From: Prasinococcaceae sp. CCMP 1430
Lineage: Eukaryota > Prasinodermophyta > Palmophyllophyceae > Prasinococcales > Prasinococcaceae
Direction: 5' to 3'
Assembly (NCBI GenBank): GCA_013416795.1
Contig: RQSC01000750.1
Span: forward strand, 43,867-63,460
Length of the DNA stretch: 19,594 bases
In this document: positions 1 to 8,409 of the stretch, in pieces
Layout: each line of letters starts with the position of its first letter
Position numbering within the stretch: position 1 is the first letter of the stretch
The notes under the pieces: generated by a model
Told to the model about the DNA's origin: nothing
The model's input: only the letters and a program-made list of their open reading frames with translations
The model's database searches: none
Translations under genes and position numbers: made by a program

Positions 1-525
1 CGCGCGCCCCGCGGCGCGCGGGAGGGACGAGGAGCGCGCGCGGAGGGCGAGGGAGGGGATCGCGCGCCCGCCCCTGCAGGGCTTGGGGTAGAAGAGGCCC
101 GCTGAGCCCGCCGCACCCCGCTAGGGCGCCTGCCCGCCCCGCGCGGTCTGGCGCGTCCTCGCCCCCGCCCCCGCCCGCGCGCAACCGCACGCGAACGCAA
201 GGATTCCAAAGGATTCCATCACAAATCTCGAATTCCACTATATATGGAATCCACTTTCAATTTCAGTATTGATATCGACGCTCATGGAATCCCACAGATC
301 CGGACGCGTCCGGGCGCCAAAACCAAAACTGAAAAAAACTCTGCGTGCCGACGCCACGCGACCCAAATGATGGGCCAATTCGGCTGGGATGAACCCTACC
401 TGGCAAAGTACGATAACCCTAATACACCCCAATGGGTTCGGGTTCGTTCGCGTTCGACAGTTGGAGTCGCTACAGTATCAGGTGAACGTGGCCCGGGGGG
501 GGGGCGGTGGGAATGGCGCCTAAGC

Positions 526-561
<36 letters not shown>

Positions 562-846
562 GGGGACGCAGGAGCAGCGCCAAGGGGCAGCGCGGGCGGC
601 GCCAGGGCGGGGGCGGGGGCAGCTGGGCGGCGTGTGTCATCCGCCGAACCGGCGTCTGGGCTCTTTACTGCTCGTTGGGCTGCGCTTGGGGGCCGCGGGC
701 GCGCCGGCAGGCGCAGCGCGTGCGTGTGGTGCAGGCTGGCGGCTGCTCGGGTGGCGCCCCGTCCCCTCTCGTTGGTGTGTGTATGCGTGTAGTCGCCCCC
801 TCCCCTCCGCGTGATGGTAGGGATAGGCCGGGTCGACACGGGGGAG
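1..846. other. intergenic left edge, no supported gene
   Basis: I see no convincing gene here. The first 180 bases are very GC-rich. Bases 195-470 are much more AT-rich, with a small inverted repeat around TATATA at 233-247 and telo-box-like AACCCTAAT at 415-423. A 182-codon open frame from 244 has base use unlike the real genes and runs into the G33 tract, so I leave it out. Bases 561-846 are GC-rich and lie just downstream of the TPX2-like gene, so they probably hold its 3' UTR. I see no TGTAA or AATAAA signal there. Confidence 0.6.
528..560. repeat. poly-G homopolymer, 33 bases
   Basis: This is an uninterrupted run of 33 G on the plus strand, followed by A and four more G. It is non-coding, downstream of the TPX2-like gene. 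A run this long can form G-quadruplexes and is prone to length errors in sequencing. It is complementary to the C32 tract at 2532-2563. Confidence 0.95.
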
Positions 847-2502
847 CTACCGCATGGCGCGCACTTGGGCGCCACGGCGCCGCGGGCGCGGGCCGAGCGC
901 CGGTGAGACTGGCGTCGTCAGCGGCGCGTCCGAGAGCGCCGGGGCGAAGGGCAGCGAGAAGTCCGGCACCGGCCGCGCCTTGTGTACGAGGTCCTCGGAG
1001 CGCAGTCGCGCGAGCTCCGCCGCCTCCGCAGCCGCCCGTTCAGCCTCTGCTGCCTCGTGCTCGCGCCTCTCCTCCTCGCGCTGGGAGGCCAGGCGCCGGT
1101 CGAACTCGGCTCGGCGCTTGAAGCGCGCCTCCGTATTGAGCTCGCGCGCGCCCAGCTGTCCGAGAGGGTGCGTGGTCGCATGTCGGCCGCCCTCCTTGAT
1201 AGCACGTCTGGCTGCCTCTGCCGCCTCCGCCATCTCAGAGCGCGCGCGCTTGGCGTCGCCGCGTGCGGCTGTGAGCAACGCAGGAGGGCCGGCTGGACGT
1301 CGGGCGGCATCTACAGCGCCGGTCGCCTGCCCTCCGGCAGGATCGGCGCAAGCAGCAGCGCCGCTCGTTCGCACCGCGGTCGCCATCCTGCGCGTGCTAG
1401 TAGACACACCCTGGCGCGCTGCCACCTTCAGCCGCTTCGAGCGTTCGCGCTTGGCCTCCTCCTGAGCGCGCTCGTACGCCAGCTCCTCCGTTGTCTTCGC
1501 AGGCCTGTTCCCGCGGACATCCTGCAGACGTTTCGACCGCCGCAGTACGGCGGGGCTCTTCGGCACGGTCAGGTGATGCTGCCTGCGAAGTGCGGTCGGC
1601 GCTGCCCCCTCACGGCCCCTCTTGCGTGCGCGCGCGCTTTCCGTGGGCGCGACCACCGGCACCGGGCGCCCAGAGTCGACCGCCGATTCCTCCTCATTAC
1701 CCAGGTCCGCCGCCTCCGATCGCACCCGTGCGTCAACCGCCTCGGCGTCCTCGCAGCCGCCATGCCCGCCTGCATCTGCTGCAACACCTGCATCGCCAGC
1801 GTTTGCCCGCGCTTCTCCGGCGTCGATTGCGCCCGCCGCCTGCCCACGCCCCTCCTCTCCCATCCGGAGTACCCCCTCGCATTTCGCGCCATGCTCGTCC
1901 TCGAAAAGGCCCTCAATCGATGTCGGTGGCGCAGGTGGGGCTGCAAGGTCCGCGTCCATGCCAGTCGCCGCGTCCGCGTCCGCGCTTCCGCCAGCACCGT
2001 CAACAGCAACGTCCATCTCCTCCTCTTCCTCTGTCTCCTCCTCGAATATCGATCCCATCTCCCTGTCGGCGTCGCAGGCCATGGTTCCATCATCGTCGAT
2101 TTCCACATCTTCCTCGCTTGCATCGCCGAAGACATCCGTCTCGGTCGCCGCGTGCGCTGCCTCGGCCTCCTCGCCGTCATCTTCGAATATGTCCGCCTCA
2201 ACCGCGGTGTGTGCCGCCTGATCCTCCTCGTCCACCTCGGCCGCCGCCGCTGCGGCCTCGGCCTCGGCCGCGGCGGACGCCGCGGCTGTGCGCTCTTCGA
2301 ACCACCGCTCCGCTGCGGCGTCCTGGCGCTTGTCCCACTCGCCCCCCCGCGATGAGAAGTCGTGCCAGCGCGGCGCGGCAAACTCGTAGCGCGGGTCCAC
2401 GTCCTCGCCCACCGCCCCGGTCCCCGCCGCAGCCTCCCCCTCCACCTCCCCCGACAGCATCGCGCCCGCTGACGCGTCCGCGCAGAACTGCTCGGCGGGC
2501 AT
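847..2502 (-). CDS. TPX2: TPX2-like spindle assembly factor
   Basis: TPX2 nucleates spindle microtubules, binds importin-alpha and activates Aurora kinase. From the ATG at 2502 the protein has 551 residues. Residues 39-49 (YEFAAPRWHDF), followed closely by a WFEE motif, match the N-terminal Aurora-binding layout of animal and plant TPX2. A long acidic, alanine-rich stretch follows. Residues 311-326 (LTVPKSP, then RRSKRL) and 336-346 (KTTEEL) resemble the central importin-binding block. The C-terminus has the TPX2 domain pattern: an FDRRL-type charged helix near 465 and HKARPVPDF at 507-515, then PLT and SP motifs. It is shorter than human or Arabidopsis TPX2 (roughly 750 residues). Start choice: in-frame ATGs at 2640 and 2727 lie upstream of a C32 tract whose length cannot be trusted, so I chose the first ATG after it, which has G at -3. 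No intron is needed. Confidence 0.85.
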   Translation of the reverse strand: MPAEQFCADASAGAMLSGEVEGEAAAGTGAVGEDVDPRYEFAAPRWHDFSSRGGEWDKRQDAAAERWFEERTAAASAAAEAEAAAAAAEVDEEDQAAHTAVEADIFEDDGEEAEAAHAATETDVFGDASEEDVEIDDDGTMACDADREMGSIFEEETEEEEEMDVAVDGAGGSADADAATGMDADLAAPPAPPTSIEGLFEDEHGAKCEGVLRMGEEGRGQAAGAIDAGEARANAGDAGVAADAGGHGGCEDAEAVDARVRSEAADLGNEEESAVDSGRPVPVVAPTESARARKRGREGAAPTALRRQHHLTVPKSPAVLRRSKRLQDVRGNRPAKTTEELAYERAQEEAKRERSKRLKVAARQGVSTSTRRMATAVRTSGAAACADPAGGQATGAVDAARRPAGPPALLTAARGDAKRARSEMAEAAEAARRAIKEGGRHATTHPLGQLGARELNTEARFKRRAEFDRRLASQREEERREHEAAEAERAAAEAAELARLRSEDLVHKARPVPDFSLPFAPALSDAPLTTPVSPALGPRPRRRGAQVRAMR

Positions 2503-2530
2503 CGCGAGGGAAGCGGACGCCGCGAAATCG

Positions 2531-2531
<1 letters not shown>

Positions 2532-2563
<32 letters not shown>
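2532..2563. repeat. poly-C homopolymer, 32 bases
   Basis: This is a run of 32 C on the plus strand, read as G on the strand of the TPX2-like gene. If translated it would give about ten glycines, all GGG, with no wobble variation. That argues for a 5' UTR or promoter position rather than coding sequence. Its length is not a multiple of three and may be inaccurate. Confidence 0.95.
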
Positions 2564-2758
2564 ACCGCAGTGGGGAGCGCGGCGCCGGCGGGCGCGGGCG
2601 CGGGCGCGAGCACGGTGGCGAGTAACTCGTGCCTTTTCATCTTTTTTGTCCTGGGGGATGGTGTGCCCTTTGGACTGTGTGGGCCGCGTCCGGGGGCGCC
2701 CCGGGCGGGGGGGAAAGGGGCGCGCATGTGTGCTGTTCGCCCCAACGCGAGATTGGGG

Positions 2759-2767
2759 TTAGGGTTT
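2759..2767 (-). promoter_or_regulatory. telo-box AAACCCTAA upstream of TPX2-like gene
   Basis: On the minus strand the bases read AAACCCTAA, an exact copy of the plant telo-box promoter element. It lies 257 bases before the chosen TPX2 start and 119 before the alternative ATG at 2640. In plants this element sits near transcription starts of ribosomal and cell-cycle genes. Its role in this organism is inferred only. Confidence 0.35.
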
Positions 2768-4137
2768 ACGCGAGACGCCTGCGCTGCGCGCGCCGCGGCC
2801 GCGGCCCGGGCCGCCGTGGCTTTGCTCGCGGTCGCCCGGTCGGAGCGCGCGCCGCCGCGCAGGATGGTGCGCCGCGCGGGCCAGCCAGCCTGTGCGCGCG
2901 AGAGCGCGCCCAGAGCGGCGCGTGCCGGCCACGGCACATGGATTCAACGCTCTCCGTCTTCCACCAACATTTAGACGAATCACCGAGCACGTCATTGTAT
3001 GTTCTCTGATGCTTTCTGGGCGAATGGATGCTGCTACGCTATTCGATGGATGAAAGGATTCCGTCCAGTTCCCCGAGCGGATTGGTGCGGCCCGGCCGAG
3101 CGCGAGCTGTGAATGAAACCCAGCCGGGCGCCATGTGAGCGTGTGGTGGTGGTGATCTGACTGGTCTCCCCACTGCGGACCGCGGTACCGGGCGTCGCCT
3201 GTGTGCTCGTCGTGTTTTCGCTGCCGCTGTTGGTTGGATGCCCCGTCATGGATCCATGGATGTGGATACCAGCGTGTGGTTGTCTGTGATCTGCGGTACG
3301 GGTTTTCTAGTTATGACCCTGCGTGGGTGTTTGTTGACCCTTCGGGGAACTGTCGGCTGCGCGCCGCACGCAGGCGGGAGCGCGTTCGGTCGGCGCGCCG
3401 GGCGCGGTGCGCCACACGCCGAGCAAGCGGCACACAGAGGTGAGTGCCCGGTGGGCGAAGCCCTCGGGAGCCGGCTGGGGGGCTTGATGGAGGCGGGAGG
3501 GTGAAGAGCCGGGGGCGTGGCCCGGCCAGGCGTGGCACGGCAGCGCGCAGTGCACGTCCGATGCGACGCGATCGCGAGCGCGCCGGCGTCAATGTTGCAC
3601 AGCATAACTTGAGCCGCGGGGGCTTGAAGCGCGCGCGCGCGCGCCGGGCGGTGGGGCGGGTTGTAGGGTCTCCGCGGAGCGCGGAAGCCGGAGTTCCCCG
3701 CGCCCGAGTGACAGAGGCCCGATTCGGGAGGGTGGAGGGGACGCGGATGAACTGCCGCGCGCGCTGCTGGAGAGGGGGGTGGGAGGCGCGCGTTTTCGCG
3801 CGCGCGCGCGGGAGCGAGCCTTTCGTGTTTCTGTCTCGGGGACCTGCGCTCAGCGCGTGCGGGCCGCCGTCCGCACCAGCGCGGCGCGCGCGCGCACGCG
3901 CCACCGCGCTTGATCGCGCGCCCTGCCGGGCCCCAGGGCGTGCGGTCTAGAGGGAAGATGATCAGGGGAAAAAGTGCTTGAAAACTCCTGGGCGAGAGTG
4001 GCCGACCGTGCGCATCCGCGGCGACGCTGACAGCCCGCGCCCCCGCTCCCGCTCACACCCCCGCCCCCGCCTGCGCCCGTGCGTGCGTGCTCGATCGTTT
4101 GCACGATCGCAGCCTGCGCGCGTGACGCCGCTCAGAT

Positions 4138-6153
4138 ATGTCGGAGGAGGTGCCCACCGACGTGCCACCGGCCGAGGAGGCTGCGGCGGACGAGCCTGCG
4201 CCCGCTGAGGCCGAGGCAGAGCCCGAGGCCGAGGCAGAGCCCGAGGCCGAGGCAGAGCCCGAGGCCGAGGCAGAGCCCGAGGCCGAGGCAGAGCCCGAGG
4301 CCGAGGCAGAGCCCGAACCTGAGGCAGAGCCCGAACCTGAGGCCGAGGCCGAGGCGGAGCCAACCGACGCCGACAAAGAGGAAGTCGGCGATTTCGCTGA
4401 CAAGGTCGCCGCTGAGGCCGAGCCCGCTGAGGGCAGCGCCGAGGCGGAGGAGACGCCCGCTGAGGTGGAAGCTGACGCGGTGCCCGCCGAAGCGCCCGCC
4501 GACGCCGACGCCGCCGAAGGCGAGGGTGAGGGCGAGGCTGTGGAGGATGCCGCCGCTGAGAGCGGTGAGGTCGCTGCGGCGCCTGCGGAGGGCGATGAGC
4601 CGGCGGGCGTCACCGCCGCCGAGGGCGAGGGTGCCGACGGCGAGGATGAGGAGGGCGACTTCGAGCCGCCGCAGGAGGAGCTCATGACCATCGACGAGAA
4701 CGCGGCCGCAGCGGTAGCTGCAGGAGCGGGCGATTTCAGCGGCACCGAGGCGGCCTTGCAGCAACTTCTCGAGGTTGAGCGCGCCGCTCGCGCCGCTGAG
4801 GCCAGCGCCGCGGAGGACTTGCACTCGCGGCTTGAGGTCGTCGAGAAGGAGGCCGCGCGCGCTGCGGAGCTCGAGGCCAAGGTGAAGGCGCAGGCAGAGG
4901 CGCTGGAGGCCGAGGCGCGCACGCGCGCCGAGCTGGAGGACATGCTCCTGCGCATCGAGCGCCACTTCAAGGCCGAGCAGGGCGCTCGCCGTGCGGCGGA
5001 GGAGAAGCTCGCGAGCATGGAGGGCGAGCTCTCTGTGGAGCGCGCCACGCGCACGCAGCTCGAGGGCTCCGCGCGCTCGGTGGAGGATGCCACCTCAGCG
5101 GCGGCCAAGGCCGTCGAGGAGCGCTCGGCAATGGAGGCTGAGATGGAGGCGGCAAAGCTCGCCCAGCGCAAGGCCGAGAAGGCGCTCCAGACCGCCGAAG
5201 AGACGGTGCGCGCTGCCGAGAACGTTGACAAGATGCGCATGAAGCACGAGCACGAGGCACGCGTTCTCAAGCTCGCCTCTGAGCTGGACCGCTGCCGCGA
5301 CGAGCTGGAGAAGCGCACGGCCCAGATGGGCTCTGAGATGGAGCGCTGGCGCCACCAGGCTGAGGCGGCGGCCTCCACGGTGCAAGTCGCCAAGCAGGAG
5401 GTGGTGCTGCGCAAGAAGGAGATGGACGCTACCAAGGAGAAGCTCGACGCGCTCATGGACAAGCTGTACGTTGGCCGCGAGATGTCCATAGCGCTGCAGG
5501 GGGCCATCGACTACAACCTCGCGCAGAACAAGGTGCAGCGCCAGTCCGACCAGCAGAGCGCCATGCTCGCGGAGTCTCTCAAGCAGTACATTGCTGCACA
5601 GCCCAGCGTGCCCCTTCCCACCGGTGAGGCCTCGAAGCCTACGATGCCTGCTCGCTTGCATGCCAACGGCAACGCAGCGGCCGACCCTCGACTGCCGCCC
5701 ATCTCGGCACGTGCTCCCCCGAGCAACCCGCACTACAAGCCGCCAAGCCCGCCGTCGGTGCTCGCGCATCTCGACTCCTTCAGCGCCGGCGCGTCGACGG
5801 TCGAGGCGCCTGCGGCCAGGAAGCGCAAGCCCAAGAAGACCAACCCGTACGGTGCGCCGGCTGCCAAGGCAACGCCCAAAGCAAGCGTGCCGACCAGCAG
5901 GCAGCGCTCGATGTCTGGCTCCGACCCTGCGAGCCTACCCTCGTACATGCAGCCCGTCAAGCCAGCGGCGTCGAAGCGCAGGGCGCTGCACGAGCCCAAG
6001 GATCCCCACGCGCCGTCGCCCAAGGCCGCGCCCAAGGCGGCGCTCGCAAAGAAGAAGAGCGGCAAGGGCGGGGGCTTTGGCTCGAGCGGCCCGCGGTGGG
6101 CAACCAGCGAGGAGATGAACCTGGTGAGCTACGCTGCGTCCCGCCTCGGCTAG
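4138..6153 (+). CDS. acidic-repeat coiled-coil protein, function unknown
   Basis: This is a single-exon gene for 671 residues. I do not recognise the family. Residues 1-23 are acidic. Residues 24-59 are six perfect EAEAEP hexapeptides from an 18-bp tandem repeat, then two degenerate units. More Glu/Ala/Pro low-complexity sequence runs to about residue 180. Residues from about 207 to 470 are a continuous charged heptad-like coiled coil. The remainder is Pro/Ala/Lys-rich and basic, ending in a Gly-Lys-rich patch with GFGSSGPRW and a final ASRLG. The layout (acidic head, long coiled coil, basic tail) suits a cytoskeletal or scaffold protein, but that is inference. The ATG at 4138 is preceded by AGAT and starts the acidic head. 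Codon use is strongly GC-ending, and the frame is open throughout, so I am sure it is a real gene. Confidence 0.85.
   Translation: MSEEVPTDVPPAEEAAADEPAPAEAEAEPEAEAEPEAEAEPEAEAEPEAEAEPEAEAEPEPEAEPEPEAEAEAEPTDADKEEVGDFADKVAAEAEPAEGSAEAEETPAEVEADAVPAEAPADADAAEGEGEGEAVEDAAAESGEVAAAPAEGDEPAGVTAAEGEGADGEDEEGDFEPPQEELMTIDENAAAAVAAGAGDFSGTEAALQQLLEVERAARAAEASAAEDLHSRLEVVEKEAARAAELEAKVKAQAEALEAEARTRAELEDMLLRIERHFKAEQGARRAAEEKLASMEGELSVERATRTQLEGSARSVEDATSAAAKAVEERSAMEAEMEAAKLAQRKAEKALQTAEETVRAAENVDKMRMKHEHEARVLKLASELDRCRDELEKRTAQMGSEMERWRHQAEAAASTVQVAKQEVVLRKKEMDATKEKLDALMDKLYVGREMSIALQGAIDYNLAQNKVQRQSDQQSAMLAESLKQYIAAQPSVPLPTGEASKPTMPARLHANGNAAADPRLPPISARAPPSNPHYKPPSPPSVLAHLDSFSAGASTVEAPAARKRKPKKTNPYGAPAAKATPKASVPTSRQRSMSGSDPASLPSYMQPVKPAASKRRALHEPKDPHAPSPKAAPKAALAKKKSGKGGGFGSSGPRWATSEEMNLVSYAASRLG
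4207..4332 (+). repeat. 18-bp tandem repeat encoding EAEAEP
   Basis: Six exact copies of GAGGCCGAGGCAGAGCCC occupy 4207-4314. A seventh copy at 4315-4332 starts GAACCT instead of GAGGCC, and a partial unit follows. The copies are identical even at synonymous positions, which points to recent slippage or unequal exchange. Confidence 0.95.
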
Positions 6154-6606
6154 GGCGATCTCAACGACGCACACGGGCGGGGTAGATGGCGAGAGAGAGA
6201 GAGAGAGAGGAATCGCGTGCTCCTGGACGGAGGCACACAACTCAAGCTCATGCGCACACAACTCAAGCTCATGCGCGCACAAGCACACATTCGCACGCGG
6301 CACTCGAGCGATAAGGGGCGCGCTGTTTCGCGCAGTGTGGTAACGACTAGTTTTGAGTGAGATATCGACGCATCTGCTTCTGCCGCACAGACAGAGGCGA
6401 CGCGCACAGGCTTTGCGAGCAGGACATGTCGCCTCGGGCGCAGTGATTGAATGCTCTGTACTTACGCGCGCACGCAGCCAGTCCTCTTGAGTAGTTCCGG
6501 CCGCGCCTCCCCCCCACCCCCCCACCCCCCACCCTTCCTGCCCGTCCAAAAGTCACCAACGCGCACATCATGCGTGAGGCTGGACCACGCGACAGCTGCG
6601 GAGCGC
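6154..6606. other. intergenic region between convergent genes
   Basis: This space lies between the convergent coiled-coil gene and the sorting-nexin gene, so it should hold both 3' UTRs. It contains a (GA)n microsatellite at about 6190-6209, a 21-bp tandem duplication at 6234-6275, and a C-rich stretch at about 6508-6535. I see no gene and no clear poly(A) signal. Confidence 0.6.
6234..6275. repeat. 21-bp tandem duplication
   Basis: Bases 6234-6254 and 6255-6275 are two identical 21-mers beginning CACACAACTCAAG. They lie 81 bases after the stop of the coiled-coil gene, probably in its 3' UTR. Confidence 0.95.
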
Positions 6607-7821
6607 TTATTCGGCGCCGGCAGCCTGCTGCGACTGCAGCTGCTCCAAGCGCGGCACCAGAGACCCCCACGCATCCGCCACCACGCGGCAGTTGTTTGCC
6701 TGTGTCTTGGTGAAGTCTGCCATCACCTTGGCGAGGTCGTTCGCCTTCTGCTCCTGAAAGCGCACGAGCTCCTTGGCCATTTGGCTTTTCATGTACTCGT
6801 AATGCTCCTTTGCGGCGTCGTGCTTGCGGTTGGCGTCCTGCAGGTCTCTCTCCGCGCCGGTGATCTTGTCGGGCGGCGTGTTGACAGTAGCTTGCAGGCG
6901 CTTGAGCTTGCCGCTGCGCATGTTAACCGACTCCGCGGCAGTCTCGAGCTCGAGCAGTGCCACCGATCGCGCTTGCATGACCTTCTTCACACTCGCTGCG
7001 GTGAGCGCCCACTCTTTCAGCGGCGCCTCGAACTCGCGCCCGGTGGTCTCCGCGTGGCGCGCGAGATCGACGCTCAGCGAGTCCGCCTGGTTGCCGAGCT
7101 CGGAGAAGGCGTTCCCTAGCTTGCCGCTCTCGGTGTTGCCCAGGAGGATGACGCTCGTGCCGAAGCGAGCGAGTGCATCCGCCTGCTCCTTCTGCTGTTT
7201 CACCAGTCCGGCCGCTTCGCGATGCGCATCGTCCAGGTGCGACACCAGTGAGCGGATGTATGCCTTCGTGCGCTCGTACTCAGGATCCTCGGTGAGTGTG
7301 CTCTCCACCGATGCGTCGGGCGTAGAAATGTGCAGCGCTCTGGAGACCGACTGCCCGAGGCTCTTCAGGCTGAGCCCAAGCCGGCTCACCTTCTTGTCGA
7401 CGGCGCCGCCCGCGCCGCCGCTGTTCGCCTCGGCCGCCCATACCTCTTCGTTGGCCTCGAGGAAGAGCTGCAGGTCGGCGCTCTGACGCAGGGTGGGATG
7501 CTCCGCGCAGCGGTTCAGGAACACCTGCAGCGCCGCTCGCCGCCGCTCGATGAAATCAGCGTTGAAGGAGTACTTCGCCACGACGTTCTTCTCTGGCACT
7601 GGTGGGATGATGATGCCCGGGTTGCGATCCATGAGCCTACTCTGCAGCCAAGCGAAGTCCCTGAAGCGGCGGATGACACTGAATTCTGCCCACCTGTACT
7701 GGGGCAGCGACGTCTTGGTGGCGACGCGGTACGACACGTACGCCTGCATGCCCTCGCCCTGCTTGACGGGGTCACTCACCACGATCGCCAGGGCCTTGTT
7801 CCCCTCTCCTTCGACCGCAGA
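6607..7821 (-). CDS. SNX1/Vps5-type PX-BAR sorting nexin, 5' exon unresolved
   Basis: This is a retromer-type sorting nexin that binds PI3P-rich endosome membranes and bends them into recycling tubules. The visible exon encodes 404 residues, close to the full length of plant SNX1. Counting from 7821, the PX domain covers about 10-125: SDPVKQGEGMQAYVSYRV, then RRFRDF at 51-56 (the phosphoinositide-binding RRxxDF motif), PPVP at 73-76 and ERRRAAL at 92-98. A BAR-type helical region fills about 170-404. The frame upstream of 7821 is open but antisense to the ITPK gene and has no ATG before 9006. An acceptor (GGCACACAG) at 7822-7830 in phase 0 fits a short missing N-terminal exon between about 7830 and 8400. 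Candidate minus ATGs lie at 8095 and 8140, but I cannot join one confidently. The gene is divergent from ITPK. Confidence 0.88.
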   Translation of the reverse strand, partial: SAVEGEGNKALAIVVSDPVKQGEGMQAYVSYRVATKTSLPQYRWAEFSVIRRFRDFAWLQSRLMDRNPGIIIPPVPEKNVVAKYSFNADFIERRRAALQVFLNRCAEHPTLRQSADLQLFLEANEEVWAAEANSGGAGGAVDKKVSRLGLSLKSLGQSVSRALHISTPDASVESTLTEDPEYERTKAYIRSLVSHLDDAHREAAGLVKQQKEQADALARFGTSVILLGNTESGKLGNAFSELGNQADSLSVDLARHAETTGREFEAPLKEWALTAASVKKVMQARSVALLELETAAESVNMRSGKLKRLQATVNTPPDKITGAERDLQDANRKHDAAKEHYEYMKSQMAKELVRFQEQKANDLAKVMADFTKTQANNCRVVADAWGSLVPRLEQLQSQQAAGAE

Positions 7822-8409
7822 CTGTGTGCCGCAACGGCAAAGCGGTGGCGCCGGCAGCGGAGGTGGCAGGGCAGACCCCAGTCGCGCGGAGCGAGGTTGA
7901 GCGACAGCAGAGGTGGCGCGGGGGCACACGCGCGAGATGAGGGGGCGGCAGGTGACGCAATGGTCAGAGACTCCGTGCGCCGACCCAGGCGCGAGCACGC
8001 CCCTGGCGCATCTGAACGTCCCACTGCTTCGCTCGGCAACCCATCTGTGCGCGCGCACGCGCGAGCGTGCCCCAAGCCGCGCTGAGACACGCCATGGCAA
8101 GCGAGGAGCGCAAGAGTTGGGAGGCGCCGCACAGGACACATGGGGGGTGGGGACAGGAGCAATCCCGTTCCCTACCACCAGCCGCTGTCCAACCCTCTCT
8201 CTTGCGCGCGTCCCCGCCCGACCCCTGGTCGGGCAGTTAGGGCGGCATTTTTTTCTGGTGTCGCTGCTCAGGCAGCGCCACGCGCCTCGCGCACGGGCGA
8301 GCGCGGTACGAGGGTCAGGCAAAGCGAGAGGCGACGGCGGCTGCGCGCACCTCGGGGAGGTTGGCGACCGACTCGTACGGCGGCGGCGGCGGCGGACGGG
8401 GCGTGCGCC
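7822..8409. other. divergent promoter region and probable missing SNX exon
   Basis: Between the sorting-nexin acceptor and the ITPK start lie 588 bases that should hold both promoters plus the first SNX exon and its intron. The sequence is GC-rich. An 8-base T run at about 8249-8256 is the only AT-rich patch. I see no TATA box near either start. Confidence 0.5.

Larger units (their letters stand above)
2503..4137. other. intergenic region between TPX2-like and coiled-coil genes
   Basis: This 1.6-kb space lies between two divergent genes and should hold both promoters. It contains the C32 tract, a perfect telo-box, a 12-bp palindrome CATGGATCCATG at 3247-3258, and short GC-alternating runs near 3629-3643 and 3797-3809. 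Bases 2935-3330 are clearly less GC-rich than the rest. Open frames in it, such as a 197-codon minus frame at 3311-3904, are arginine- and alanine-rich GC artefacts with no recognisable domain. Confidence 0.6.

Noticed and set aside
244-792. 182-codon plus-strand open frame from ATG 244
   Set aside because: Its first half has AT-ending codons unlike every real gene here, and the rest is translation of the G33 tract and GC-rich spacer. No domain is visible.
982-2762. Long plus-strand open frames opposite the TPX2-like gene
   Set aside because: They are antisense shadows. The minus frame carries all the TPX2 motifs, and the plus frames are rich in Arg, Pro and Cys as expected of GC-rich antisense frames.
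2641-2937. N-terminal extension of the TPX2-like protein to 2937
   Set aside because: The frame opens at a GTG, passes through the telo-box and the C32 tract, and shows no homology. In-frame ATGs at 2727 and 2640 are noted as alternatives only.
3311-3904. 197-codon minus open frame in the intergenic region
   Set aside because: Arg/Ala/Pro-rich composition with no domain and no splice or promoter support.
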